From assembly GCF_002116635.1 (NCBI RefSeq), contig NZ_LQPW01000082.1:1-64000 (forward strand): a DNA stretch of 64,000 nucleotides, in the 5' to 3' direction. Origin of the DNA: Mycobacterium szulgai (GTDB taxonomy: Bacteria > Actinomycetota > Actinomycetes > Mycobacteriales > Mycobacteriaceae). Below the pieces are notes generated by a model, which was not told the DNA's origin, made no database searches, and saw only the letters and a program-made list of their open reading frames with translations. The position numbers and the translations under genes were made by a program. Positions 9,709 to 17,563 of this stretch are shown piece by piece; position 1 is the stretch's first letter; each line of letters begins with the position of its first letter.

Positions 9709-9725
9709 AAGACAGCCCCTGTCTT
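9709..9725. promoter_or_regulatory. Inverted repeat upstream of the STAS gene
   Basis: AAGACAG-CCC-CTGTCTT is a perfect 7-bp inverted repeat with a 3-nt loop. It lies in the AT-richer gap (9574-9770) before the STAS-domain gene, 45 bases before its first candidate start. It may be an operator or a 5'-UTR hairpin. Confidence 0.35.
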
Positions 9726-9770
9726 TCGGTATGACGACGATAACCTCTAACGCCTTGCGACGTAACCACG

Positions 9771-10241
9771 ATGCCCTCAACCACCGGACACGACGACGGG
9801 AATCTGCAAAACATGAACACTGTCGCGCTCGGATCATTATCCGGTCCTTCCAGCACGCGGCTGAGTTCGCAACTTAGTGACCCGCATAGCGGTTTGCGCG
9901 CAGTCACCGAGTGCACCGGCTCGGCGGTCGTGGTCCATGTCGGCGGTGACATTGACGCCAGCAACGAGGCGGTCTGGCAACGTTTGGTGAGCCGAAGCTC
10001 CGCCATCGCGATTGCTCCCGGCCCGTATGTGATCGACATTCGCGAGCTCGACTTCATGGGATCGTGCGCCTACGCCGTACTGGCTCAGGAGTCGGTGCGC
10101 TGTCGCCGTCGCGGCGTGAGCCTGCGTCTGGTCAGTTCGCAGCCCATCGTGGCCCGCACCATCGCCGCGTGCGGCCTGCGCCGGCTGCTGCCCATGTATT
10201 CCTCGGTGGAGGCCGCGCTGGTGCCGCCGAGCGGCAGCTGA
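9771..10241 (+). CDS. STAS-domain protein, anti-anti-sigma-factor-like (Rv1904-like)
   Basis: The 156-residue protein has a disordered Ser/Thr-rich N-terminus (1-45) and one STAS domain (about 50-150). The phosphorylation-loop motif reads IRELDFMGSCAYAVL, placing the regulatory serine at Ser98. GGDIDASN before it and RRRGVSLRLVSSQP after it fit the SpoIIAA fold. Anti-anti-sigma factors release a sigma factor by binding its anti-sigma kinase when dephosphorylated; no kinase or sigma gene is nearby, so the partner must be elsewhere. The start is uncertain: ATG 9771 or ATG 9813, the latter with GACGGG 12 bases upstream and a shorter disordered lead. Confidence 0.82.
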   Translation: MPSTTGHDDGNLQNMNTVALGSLSGPSSTRLSSQLSDPHSGLRAVTECTGSAVVVHVGGDIDASNEAVWQRLVSRSSAIAIAPGPYVIDIRELDFMGSCAYAVLAQESVRCRRRGVSLRLVSSQPIVARTIAACGLRRLLPMYSSVEAALVPPSGS

Positions 10242-10252
10242 CGCGAGCGGCT

Positions 10253-11215
10253 CTACACCTCGCTGCTGACCAGTCGCGCCACCTCGCGTGCGCATCCCCA
10301 CGACAGGGTCACGCCGTCGCCGCCATGGCCGTAATTGTGGATGTAGCGCACCGCTCCTACACGCTCGACCTCCAGCCGCACCGACGGCCGCTCCGGACGC
10401 AGGCCGGTAATCGTTTCGATCACCGACGCTTCGGCAAGCCGCGGTTCGATCCGGCGGCAGTCCCGCAGAATCCGGTCAGTGACGTCGGGGTCGGGGGTGG
10501 TGTCCCATCTGTCCAGGATGCTGATGCCCCCGCACACCACTCGCTGCGGGTGGGGGAAGTAGCAGATCCACTCCGAGCCGCCGGTGAGTTCCATGAATAG
10601 TCGCTTCAGGCCCGGATTGGTAAGGATGACGTGCTGGCCGAACCGCGGCCGCAAGGTGTCGTCGCCAACGAGTTCTCGAGCGCCCAGGCCGGCACAGTTG
10701 ACCACTATCGTTGCCGCGTCGGCGGCCTCGGCCAGCGATCGCACCGGGTGCAATTCGATTGCACAACCGGCCGCGGCCAGCCGGCCGGTCAGATACTCGA
10801 GGTAATGAGGCATGTCGATCATCGGCATGGTGGCGTGAAATCCGGCGCTGAAATCCCCGGGGATGTCCGCCACGTCCGCCGGCCGCAAGTCGGGAATCAA
10901 TTCCACTCCTGGTGGCATTTCGCCGTCCGGAGGAACATCGGTGACGCTGAGCGCTGCTGCCAGCTGCACGCCGCTGCTGGGATCGGCGGCCAGCTCGCGG
11001 AATTCGCGCAGCGATTGTTCGGTCCAGGCCAGCGTGCTGGCGGCTGGTTCGATGGCCCGGGGTCCCCAGACCGCACCCGCCACCGCCGAGGTGGTCTGCT
11101 GGGGCAGCGCAGCGGTCCACACCCGCACCGGCCAGCCGGCTTCAGCCAAACACAGCGCCGACGTCAAACCGCTGACGCCGGCGCCGACGACAATGACTTC
11201 TGGATTGTCTGGCAA
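10253..11215 (-). CDS. aao: D-amino-acid oxidase (FAD-dependent)
   Basis: The 320-residue DAO-family flavoprotein has an N-terminal dinucleotide motif VVGAGVSGL (9-17) and the second FAD-contact motif VVNCAGLGAREL mid-protein. The C-terminal TGLRPERPSVRLE contains the arginine that pairs with the substrate carboxylate. The hallmark HNYGHGGDGVTLSWGCA (about 293-309) closes the flavin site. The enzyme oxidatively deaminates D-amino acids to 2-oxo acids, ammonia and peroxide. Its position matches Rv1905c (aao). It follows the Rv1906c-like gene on the same strand with an 8-base gap, so the two are probably cotranscribed. Confidence 0.92.
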   Translation of the reverse strand: MPDNPEVIVVGAGVSGLTSALCLAEAGWPVRVWTAALPQQTTSAVAGAVWGPRAIEPAASTLAWTEQSLREFRELAADPSSGVQLAAALSVTDVPPDGEMPPGVELIPDLRPADVADIPGDFSAGFHATMPMIDMPHYLEYLTGRLAAAGCAIELHPVRSLAEAADAATIVVNCAGLGARELVGDDTLRPRFGQHVILTNPGLKRLFMELTGGSEWICYFPHPQRVVCGGISILDRWDTTPDPDVTDRILRDCRRIEPRLAEASVIETITGLRPERPSVRLEVERVGAVRYIHNYGHGGDGVTLSWGCAREVARLVSSEV

Positions 11216-11223
11216 GACCGGCT

Positions 11224-11730
11224 TCAGGGCTGGGGTACTTGCTGTCCGACTTGACCGAGCAATCCGTTGAGGATGCCGAGATTGGCTTGCAGCTGGGCCC
11301 CGGCGGCCGGGCCGGGCAAGTCAGCGGGCGCGTTGCCGTCGGGCGGCGGGCCGGCCTGCCAAGGCTGGCAGCCGCTGGTCTTGAACGCTTTGTCGCCCGG
11401 ATCGATCTGTACGGTTTGCGGCTTCTTGCTGATCGCATTGTCGATCAGGGTGCCGTCGGGAGCCACCCGCTTCCAATAGCAGGTTCCTTTGCCGACGGGG
11501 CCCGCGGTGCTATATGTGCCGGGCGCGATTTCGCTGCCCACCGCATACGTGCCGTCGTGGTCGATGGTCGTCTTGGGTGCCGGCCCGGGCGCGGTCGTCG
11601 GTGCCGGTCCCGGAGCCGGCCCTGTCGTCGGATCGGCACCGGCAATGCCGGCCGACGCGGCCCAGCCCACCACGACCAGCGCCGCGACCGCGCACCGTGC
11701 TGCAGGGGGTGCTGTTGCCAGGAAGCGCAT
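11224..11730 (-). CDS. Secreted mycobacterial protein (Rv1906c-like)
   Basis: The 168-residue protein has a Sec signal peptide (hydrophobic core about 12-29, likely cleavage after AGA at 32). A Pro/Ala-rich linker (PGPAPTTAPGPAP) follows, then a compact domain with GTYAVGSEIAPGTYST, CYWKRV and a second cysteine in KTSGCQPWQ, suggesting one disulfide. The tail is proline- and glutamine-rich. The GTYxVGxxIxPGTY pattern is common in actinobacterial exported proteins of unknown function. It lies just upstream of aao on the same strand. This is the last gene matching the H37Rv order before the region where katG-furA would stand. Confidence 0.82.
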   Translation of the reverse strand: MRFLATAPPAARCAVAALVVVGWAASAGIAGADPTTGPAPGPAPTTAPGPAPKTTIDHDGTYAVGSEIAPGTYSTAGPVGKGTCYWKRVAPDGTLIDNAISKKPQTVQIDPGDKAFKTSGCQPWQAGPPPDGNAPADLPGPAAGAQLQANLGILNGLLGQVGQQVPQP

Positions 11731-11874
11731 GACTCAGCAGTTTACTCGGCTTTGCTGCCCGCCGGTCTGGACATGATGCCCACCTCGATCAGCTGCCAGC
11801 GGATAACTTGCCATCGTTTCCGCTGAGGCGGGATGGGTACTCCAATCCAAAACGCGGGGCCGAAGGAGGCCGTA

Positions 11875-12186
11875 ATGCTGTGGCTTGGTGCGGTGCTCAT
11901 CGTCGTCAGCGTGGCATCGTTTCTGATCGGATTTGTACTCTTCGCAAACGCCGTGGGGGTAGCGCCGCAACGCCGTGCGCACGGGGATCCGACCGGCCTC
12001 AGGCGGGCCGCCGATCGGGTGGAATGGTCAGACGTATTCCGCCGCATCCCAAGTAGTTACGGCGTCATGCTCGACGACGGCGCAAATCGCAGCGAACGTC
12101 TGGCGGCCGCTGGCTCGCTGTTCGTACTCATCGCGATCTTGGCAGCGGTGATCGCGGTTTTGGCGTTCTTAGCCGCCTTGATCTGA
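11875..12186 (+). CDS. Small two-helix membrane protein, function unknown
   Basis: The 103-residue protein has hydrophobic segments at about 1-26 (MLWLGAVLIVVSVASFLIGF) and 82-103 (LFVLIAILAAVIAVLAFL), with a polar loop between them (RRAADRVEWSDVFRR). ATG 11875 was chosen because AAGGAGG sits about 5 bases upstream; the frame opens at 11833, which lacks a ribosome site. No family was recognised. It begins the accessory block between the Rv1906c-like gene and fadB5. Confidence 0.65.
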   Translation: MLWLGAVLIVVSVASFLIGFVLFANAVGVAPQRRAHGDPTGLRRAADRVEWSDVFRRIPSSYGVMLDDGANRSERLAAAGSLFVLIAILAAVIAVLAFLAALI

Positions 12187-12211
12187 GCCGGATAACGCGC
12201 CCGCCGATCGT

Positions 12212-12886
12212 TCAGCGCCCCAGGCGCAGCCGCACCTGACGGTACAAGCCGCCGGCAATCGTCGCCACGTTGAGCGGTATCCAAATCAGCAGCGCCTCGC
12301 CCTCGGCAAACCTCGGGTTGAGTTGCACGCAGAATCGAGCATCTGCGTCGTCGACAAGTCGCATCAGCCGCGACGCGTCGCGCGGGACGGCGTCGGAATG
12401 TACGACCCACGGGCTGTCACCGACCGGAGCGTAGCGCCGCCGTTCACCGATGGCGCGCACCAACGCCTCGATGTCAGCCGGCGTTTGCCGGAAGCGGTTC
12501 GGGTACACCCGCGGCATCGTCTTGGCGAACAGTTGGTAGGCCGCCGGTGATGATGTGCGACTCAGATATCCCAGCGCCGTGCGGGGCCGGCGCAGCTTGA
12601 ATCGAATAGCCTCACGCAACCCGAAAAGCATGCCCGCTACACCGCCGTGATAGCCGGGCCGGAAAAAGCCGCCCGCGGAAAACGCCGCTACGGGTTTACG
12701 TCCGTGCTCGACACTTTGGATCGCGATGTAGGCGAATCCGGCGAACTCTCCGAGCTCGCCGTAGTAGAGCGTGAGACTGAGATCCCCGGCACTCAGGAGG
12801 TGTTTTTCGAATTCTTCTCGCGTGTGGCCCCGCATCGTCTCGCTGTAAACGGCGTAAAGCCGGTCGAATAGGGCTTTGCGCCGCAC
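12212..12886 (-). CDS. Conserved hypothetical protein, weakly GNAT-like (coding probably starts further upstream)
   Basis: From GTG 12886 the frame gives 224 residues. LYAVYSETMRGHTREEFEKH, LTLYYGELGEFAGFAYIAI and a later helix resemble an acetyltransferase-like alpha/beta fold, but the acetyl-CoA loop is not clear. The C-terminus has a hydrophobic stretch (LLIWIPLNVATIAGGLY). The frame stays open upstream, and the extra 41 codons to 13009 read like real protein. At 13007-13009 the codon is ATT, preceded at 5 bases by GAGGAG, the best ribosome site in the region. No ATG, GTG or TTG occurs between. An ATT start giving 265 residues is therefore likely. Confidence 0.6.
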   Translation of the reverse strand: MRRKALFDRLYAVYSETMRGHTREEFEKHLLSAGDLSLTLYYGELGEFAGFAYIAIQSVEHGRKPVAAFSAGGFFRPGYHGGVAGMLFGLREAIRFKLRRPRTALGYLSRTSSPAAYQLFAKTMPRVYPNRFRQTPADIEALVRAIGERRRYAPVGDSPWVVHSDAVPRDASRLMRLVDDADARFCVQLNPRFAEGEALLIWIPLNVATIAGGLYRQVRLRLGR

Positions 12887-13009
12887 GGGCGTCAGCGACT
12901 CGGATCGGAGGCGTTCGGTCTTGACAATGCTCCGGTCACCGACGACCCGGGAAGACAGCTTCGGCCGAGCAGCGTGTCGAATCGGGCGTGCGGGGCGTGT
13001 GGTCGTAAT

Positions 13010-13360
13010 GACGGCTCCTCGAGATGAGTGAGACGGCCTACTAAACGGTGTGTGTGCATAGCGATCTTCGCATCAGATCCAAGCCGCTGCAGCACCGAAT
13101 TCCGAAGCGCAAGTTTCTATTCTTTATTGGGACGTTTAAACGCCTTATCAAATTCCGCTTCAAACTATTCAAGTTATTTGCCAGAAAACCCGTCTACCGA
13201 GGTCTCATAGCAGGTGAGGCGGAGCGGGTGTTAGCCAGGCCGCACACTAGGGACCAGCGATTGCGCCGCGGCACCGCAACTAGGGCCACCACTCGAAGAT
13301 TTTACCGGCGGGTCGTCAAGAATGGTCTTGACAGTGCGTATTTTTGGTGCACTCCGCGCT
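13010..13360. other. Gene-poor, AT-richer stretch
   Basis: No convincing gene. About 13085-13200 is markedly AT-rich for this genome (runs such as TTTCTATTCTTTATT and CAAACTATTCAAGTTATTT). Short frames here give basic, aromatic-rich peptides unlike mycobacterial proteins. The stretch lies inside the block that replaces katG-furA and may be residue of transferred DNA or a promoter region. Confidence 0.5.
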
Positions 13361-13990
13361 TCAGCCGGATTCCCAGCTATTCCAGAACGTGATCGTCTCC
13401 GCCGGCGGCCGTTGAGCGGGCTGGAAGTTCGTACCGACGGTATAGGCGACCGGAAAAAGCGCCGCTTGGGTGACGGTGGGCGGAATGCCGAGGATCTCGC
13501 CCACCTCGCGCTCCTTGGCCAGGTGCATCGTCGTCCAAACCGAGCCCAAGCCGCGCGATCTCAGGGCGAGCAGGAAGCTCCAGCCGGCTGGAATGATCGA
13601 CGCCCACGCCGACGCCGACACAACCAGATCGCTTTTATCGAAGCGACGGTTCAGACAGGGAATGACATGCACCGGGACTTGGGCCAACGTCTCGGTCAGA
13701 CCCAATGCGCTGCTGTACACGCGGCGGGTTTGCGGATCGGCGGCGGCCTCGACCGCATCGGGCAGATACCTATCGCCGATGCCGCGGTAGATGTCGGCGA
13801 TCGCGGCGCGTTTCTCGGGATCGGTGATCACCAGCCAGCGCCAGTCCTGTGCGTTGCTGGCCGTAGGTGCTTGCATGGCCAGCCGGATGCAATCCAGGAT
13901 CACGTCGCGGCCCACCGGCCGGGTCAGATCGAGGCGTTTGCGAACCGAGCGTGTAGTGGTGAGCAGTTCGTCAACCGAAGCGATGTCCAC
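13361..13990 (-). CDS. Nitroreductase family FMN oxidoreductase
   Basis: The 209-residue protein starts with the FMN phosphate-binding motif LLTTTRSVRKRLD (9-21) and continues with APTASNAQDWRWLVI (41-55), the second FMN contact of the nitroreductase fold. GWSFLLALRSRGLGSVWTT and EILGIPPTVTQAALFPVAY form the C-terminal helix and strand of the family. Such enzymes use NAD(P)H to reduce nitro groups, quinones or enones. GTG 13990 is preceded by a GAGGACG ribosome site. It follows the AhpD-like gene with a 10-base gap, so the two probably form an operon. The substrate is unknown, but a nitronate monooxygenase lies 4 kb away. Confidence 0.88.
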   Translation of the reverse strand: MDIASVDELLTTTRSVRKRLDLTRPVGRDVILDCIRLAMQAPTASNAQDWRWLVITDPEKRAAIADIYRGIGDRYLPDAVEAAADPQTRRVYSSALGLTETLAQVPVHVIPCLNRRFDKSDLVVSASAWASIIPAGWSFLLALRSRGLGSVWTTMHLAKEREVGEILGIPPTVTQAALFPVAYTVGTNFQPAQRPPAETITFWNSWESG

Positions 13991-14000
13991 TCGTCCTCGT

Positions 14001-14483
14001 TCAGATATCTATCGCGCACGACTGATCGACACCAAGCACTGCCAGTGTCCGTCCAAGACCGAGAAACACAGCAACGCAAAGCGTGAGATCCAGAATTTCC
14101 GCATCGGAGAACAGGTCTCGCAGCCGTCCGATGAACGAATCATCAATGGAGGCATGGTCATTGGCAAAACGCTCGGCGTACTCAATCGCCAGCCGCTGGC
14201 GCGGCTGGTATCCGGGGTAGGTGGCGTATTCGGCGACGTGGTCGTAGAGCTCGGGGGCCACCCCGACGTCGAGCACCGAAGGGGCGCGAAATCCCGAGCA
14301 CGCCGCACAGTCGTTGATCTGCGCGATCCGCATCCTGGCCAGCTCACGTTCGTCAGCGGGCAGGATGCTTTGCTGGTATGCGCCGCGAATCATCCGCTCG
14401 ACCATGCCACCGAGCTCAGGACGCAATGTCCAAATCATCGCGGCTTCTCCGCCTGGACCGTCCGGCACGTCAAGCTTGCTCAT
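14001..14483 (-). CDS. Carboxymuconolactone decarboxylase/AhpD-like protein
   Basis: The 160-residue protein has the alkylhydroperoxidase-D core: an RIAQINDCAACSG motif with the redox CxxC pair, then a helical region with AIEYAERFANDHASIDD. Family members relay thiol redox equivalents or carry out aromatic ring chemistry. The start was placed at ATG 14483 (MSKLDVPDG) because CAGGAG lies about 7 bases upstream; an in-frame start at 14576 lacks a ribosome site. It is first in a two-gene operon with the nitroreductase and divergent from the acyl-CoA synthetase operon, with 188 bases between starts that should hold both promoters. Confidence 0.8.
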   Translation of the reverse strand: MSKLDVPDGPGGEAAMIWTLRPELGGMVERMIRGAYQQSILPADERELARMRIAQINDCAACSGFRAPSVLDVGVAPELYDHVAEYATYPGYQPRQRLAIEYAERFANDHASIDDSFIGRLRDLFSDAEILDLTLCVAVFLGLGRTLAVLGVDQSCAIDI

Positions 14484-14671
14484 CAGCCAACTCCTGCCCG
14501 GTGACCGCGTCACCGCTTTGAGGAAACCAGATTCTCCCAGCCAAGGCCAACGCTTCCAGCGCGATTCATTGCTCATCTATGTACCCGGGGTTGGGGCTCG
14601 CCAAGCTGGCGGGGTAGCGTCCCTTCCGCGACGGCGCTCGTCGGGGAGCGCTGCACGTAGGAGGTCTCGGC

Positions 14672-15370
14672 GTGCTGTTCATGCACGAGGTACACAAGGT
14701 CCGCGGCCGCGCCGAAGACGAATTCGAGGCCGCATTTCGCGAGGGCTGGATGCCGATGCTGGCCGCCGGCGACGATGCCCGATTGCTGTGGTACGCCGAT
14801 CACGCGCAGGGCAGTGGTCCCGCCTACACCGTCGTGACCGTGACTGCCATTACCGACGGAGCGGCGTGGGAACGTCTTGCGCTGCGGGTGCAAAAGGGCG
14901 ATCTGCAGAAATGGATACGCAAAGTCGACGAGTTCCGCCACGAAGTCGAAGCCAAGCTCTTGGTCCCACTGGCGTGGTCACCACTGCAGCAGGTGTCATT
15001 CGACGAGGTGCCCGTCGATGGACGAGAGCACGAGCTGAGCCTGTATATGGAAGACACCATGTGGCCCTACCAGGACAAGTTCGAGGAGTACATCGACCGC
15101 TGCGGCGAGGTGTACGCCAGAAGTCTGGAGCGGCCGGCGTCAATGCTGAGAATGCAGGCGGCATTCCAGCCCGCGCTCGGCAGCCACCTGCGCCGTGAAG
15201 TCACGCTGATGCAGCGCATTCACCGGCCCGAGGCGCTGCTCGAACTACTCCGGACCCACATCGCACCGGAATACCGCGCGCCGGGCACCTGGCTGCACGA
15301 CGCCCTCGACCTGCGTGACCAGTGGACCAGCCGGCTGCTCCGCACCTCGGCGTGGTCGCCACTGTTTTAG
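14672..15370 (+). CDS. Conserved protein, first of two paralogs flanking an acyl-CoA synthetase
   Basis: The 232-residue protein starts at GTG 14672 with AGGAGG 8 bases upstream. It has two halves: residues 1-110 (LFMHEVHKV, FEAAFREGWMPML, TVVTVTAITDGAAWERL) look like a dimeric alpha/beta-barrel (NIPSNAP/EthD-like) unit, and 118-232 (LSLYMEDTMWPYQDKFEEYI) may be a second. It ends with DQWTSRLLRTSAWSPLF, an ending almost identical in the paralog at 16843-17556. The two align along their whole length at roughly half identity. The gene opens an operon with the acyl-CoA synthetase (11-base gap). The function is unknown; a substrate-binding or catalytic role on the acyl-CoA product is a guess. Confidence 0.75.
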   Translation: MLFMHEVHKVRGRAEDEFEAAFREGWMPMLAAGDDARLLWYADHAQGSGPAYTVVTVTAITDGAAWERLALRVQKGDLQKWIRKVDEFRHEVEAKLLVPLAWSPLQQVSFDEVPVDGREHELSLYMEDTMWPYQDKFEEYIDRCGEVYARSLERPASMLRMQAAFQPALGSHLRREVTLMQRIHRPEALLELLRTHIAPEYRAPGTWLHDALDLRDQWTSRLLRTSAWSPLF

Positions 15371-15381
15371 GGGGCTTGGGC

Positions 15382-16842
15382 ATGAACACGGGAACGATCA
15401 TCGACGCAGCCGCGGCTGGCGATCCGGCCCGGACCGCGCTCATCGTCGATGGACGCCGCATCAACTACGGCGACCTTGGCGCAGCGGTTCGGCAGTGCGC
15501 CGCCGGGTTGACCGCCCGCGGGGTGGTCGCCGGCGATCGCGTCGCCGTCGTCGACGTCGGAAGTCTGCTCTCGATCGCGGCGGTGCTGGGCGCGGCGCGC
15601 ATCGGGGCCGCGGCGGCGCTGATGAATCCGGCGCTGACGCCGGCCGAGCTGAGGGTGCTGCTCGACAACGCCGGGTGCGTTCAGGTGGCAGTTGCCGCAG
15701 CCATGTATGCGGACAAGGTCCGCGAAGCCGGAGTCAGCACGGTGTTGACGGGCAGCGACCTGGCTGGCAATCAGGCCGGGGCGGCCGTCTCAGTCGCCGA
15801 AGACGTCGACGAGCGCGACGCGCTGGTCCTGTTCACCAGTGGGACCACCGGGCTCCCCAAGGCGGTCGCGATCACCGGTCGGCAACTCGATCTGCGGATC
15901 AGGAGGATGTCGGCGCCTTTCCGGGCGGACACGCCGCCAGCGGTAGCGATGATGTGTGTCCCCTTCTTCCACGTCGGCGGCTCCCTCGGCCTGCTCGGCG
16001 GCCTGTATTCGGGAAACACCTCGGTGGTGCAGACGCGGTTCGATGCCGGTGACTGGCTACGTCTAGTCGCGCAGCATCGGGTGGCCGCCACCTTCTTGGT
16101 GCCGACGATGCTGCAACGGATCCTCGATCACCCCGACTTCGCCGGCACGGATCTGACGTCGCTGATCGCCATCGCCTACGGGGCTGCCGCCGCACCAATC
16201 CCGTTGGTACGCAGGGCAATGGACGCCCTTCCGCACGTCGCGTTCGCCAACGTGTTCGGTCAAACCGAGACGCTCGGCGCATACACCACGTTGCTGCCCG
16301 ACGACCATCACGACCCGGCCCGGATGGGATCCGTCGGCCGTCCGTTGCCCGGGGTCGAGGTGCGGGTCGTCGATCCCGACACCGGCACCGACGTCGAGCC
16401 TGGGACGGTCGGCGAACTTTGGGTGAGCACCGCCCAAAACGTCACCCAAGGTTGGCTGCCCACCGGTGACCTGGCCCGCCAGGATGCCGACGGCTACATC
16501 TATCCCAGCGGGCGGCTGAAGGACACCATCAACCGCGGGGGAGAGAAGTTCGGCCCGATCGAGGTGGAGGACGCCCTGCGTTCCCATCCCGCGGTGAGCG
16601 ATGTGGCGGTGGCCGGCATCGCCGACGAGGAGATGGGCCAGCGGGTCGGGGCCGCGGTGGTGGCCAGCGCGCCGGTGACGCTGGAAGAGTTGCGATCGCA
16701 CTGTCGTGAGTTGATCGCCTATTTCAAGCTGCCCGAACGGCTCGCGGTGCTCGATCACATTCCGTACAGCGCCACCGGCAAAGTCAACCGCCGTGACCTA
16801 GCCGCATTGATCGCCCAGGACGCGGTGAACCGAGGAGTTTGA
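15382..16842 (+). CDS. Acyl-CoA synthetase (AMP-forming, ANL superfamily)
   Basis: The 486-residue enzyme adenylates a carboxylic acid and transfers it to CoA. Seen motifs are the P-loop LVLFTSGTTGLPKAV (148-162), the A5 motif NVFGQTET, A7 PTGDLARQDADGYIY, A8 GRLKDTINRGGEKFGPIEVE, and the C-terminal lysine motif YSATGKVNRRDL (Lys467). At under 500 residues it belongs to the short ligases acting on aromatic, medium-chain or steroid-derived acids rather than to FAALs. ATG 15382 has AGGGGG upstream; a longer start at 15322 would overlap the previous gene. It stands between two paralogous genes: 11 bases after the first, directly abutting the second. Confidence 0.9.
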   Translation: MNTGTIIDAAAAGDPARTALIVDGRRINYGDLGAAVRQCAAGLTARGVVAGDRVAVVDVGSLLSIAAVLGAARIGAAAALMNPALTPAELRVLLDNAGCVQVAVAAAMYADKVREAGVSTVLTGSDLAGNQAGAAVSVAEDVDERDALVLFTSGTTGLPKAVAITGRQLDLRIRRMSAPFRADTPPAVAMMCVPFFHVGGSLGLLGGLYSGNTSVVQTRFDAGDWLRLVAQHRVAATFLVPTMLQRILDHPDFAGTDLTSLIAIAYGAAAAPIPLVRRAMDALPHVAFANVFGQTETLGAYTTLLPDDHHDPARMGSVGRPLPGVEVRVVDPDTGTDVEPGTVGELWVSTAQNVTQGWLPTGDLARQDADGYIYPSGRLKDTINRGGEKFGPIEVEDALRSHPAVSDVAVAGIADEEMGQRVGAAVVASAPVTLEELRSHCRELIAYFKLPERLAVLDHIPYSATGKVNRRDLAALIAQDAVNRGV

Positions 16843-17556
16843 GTGCTGTTCCTTCACGAGACCCATCAGGTGGTCGGCGAGCGCCAGGACGAGTTCGAGG
16901 CCGCCTACCGCGAGGGCTGGATGCCCGCCTTGGCCAATGAGGACACTGCTCGGCTGCTCTGGTACACAAACCACGCTCACGGGTCGGGGGCCTCCTACAA
17001 CGTCGTCACGATCACCGCTATCGCCGACGGCGCGGCGTGGGAAAACCTGATGCGTCGCACACAGTGCGGAGACCTGCGCCAGTGGATGCGCGAGCTGGAC
17101 AACTTGCGTCACGAGGCGACGGGCAAGCTCCTGCTGCCAGTCGGCTGGTCACCGTTGCAAACCGTGGACCTGGCCGCGGTACCCGTGGATGGTACGACGC
17201 ACCCGCTGAGCATGTTCATGGAAGACACCGGCTGGCCACACGCACCGCTGGACGACTACATCCGCTCGTGGGACGAGATCTACTACCGCCCTTTGGCAAA
17301 GGCCCCCGACCGGATGCGAATACTAGATATCCAGGCTTGTTTCCAGGTTGCGCACGGCAGCTACCGACGTCGAGAAGCCGTGCTATGGCAGAAGATTGAC
17401 GACTCCAACAACTATGCGGCACTCGTGCACCTGCTGACCAACGACATCGCGCCCCAACACCGCGGACCCGGCAGCTACATGTATGAGGCCCTGAAATACC
17501 GCGATCAGTGGCAGAGCCGGCTGCTGCGAACCTCCGCCTGGTCGCCCCTGTATTGA
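16843..17556 (+). CDS. Conserved protein, second of two paralogs flanking an acyl-CoA synthetase
   Basis: The 237-residue protein starts at GTG 16843, immediately after the synthetase stop (16840-16842), implying translational coupling. It aligns end to end with the protein at 14672: LFLHETHQV, FEAAYREGWMPAL, ARLLWYTNHAHGSG, VPVDGTTHPLSMFMEDTGW, and the ending DQWQSRLLRTSAWSPLY. The strongest conservation is in the WMP block, the LLWY strand and the last 20 residues. Two diverged copies around one ligase suggest a heteromer, or consecutive steps on related substrates. I do not recognise the family beyond a resemblance to dimeric alpha/beta-barrel folds. Confidence 0.75.
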   Translation: MLFLHETHQVVGERQDEFEAAYREGWMPALANEDTARLLWYTNHAHGSGASYNVVTITAIADGAAWENLMRRTQCGDLRQWMRELDNLRHEATGKLLLPVGWSPLQTVDLAAVPVDGTTHPLSMFMEDTGWPHAPLDDYIRSWDEIYYRPLAKAPDRMRILDIQACFQVAHGSYRRREAVLWQKIDDSNNYAALVHLLTNDIAPQHRGPGSYMYEALKYRDQWQSRLLRTSAWSPLY

Positions 17557-17563
17557 GCGCGAC

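Noticed and set aside
13048..13392. 114-residue plus-strand frame in the AT-rich gap.
   Set aside because: Very basic and aromatic, no start signal, runs into the nitroreductase gene on the other strand.
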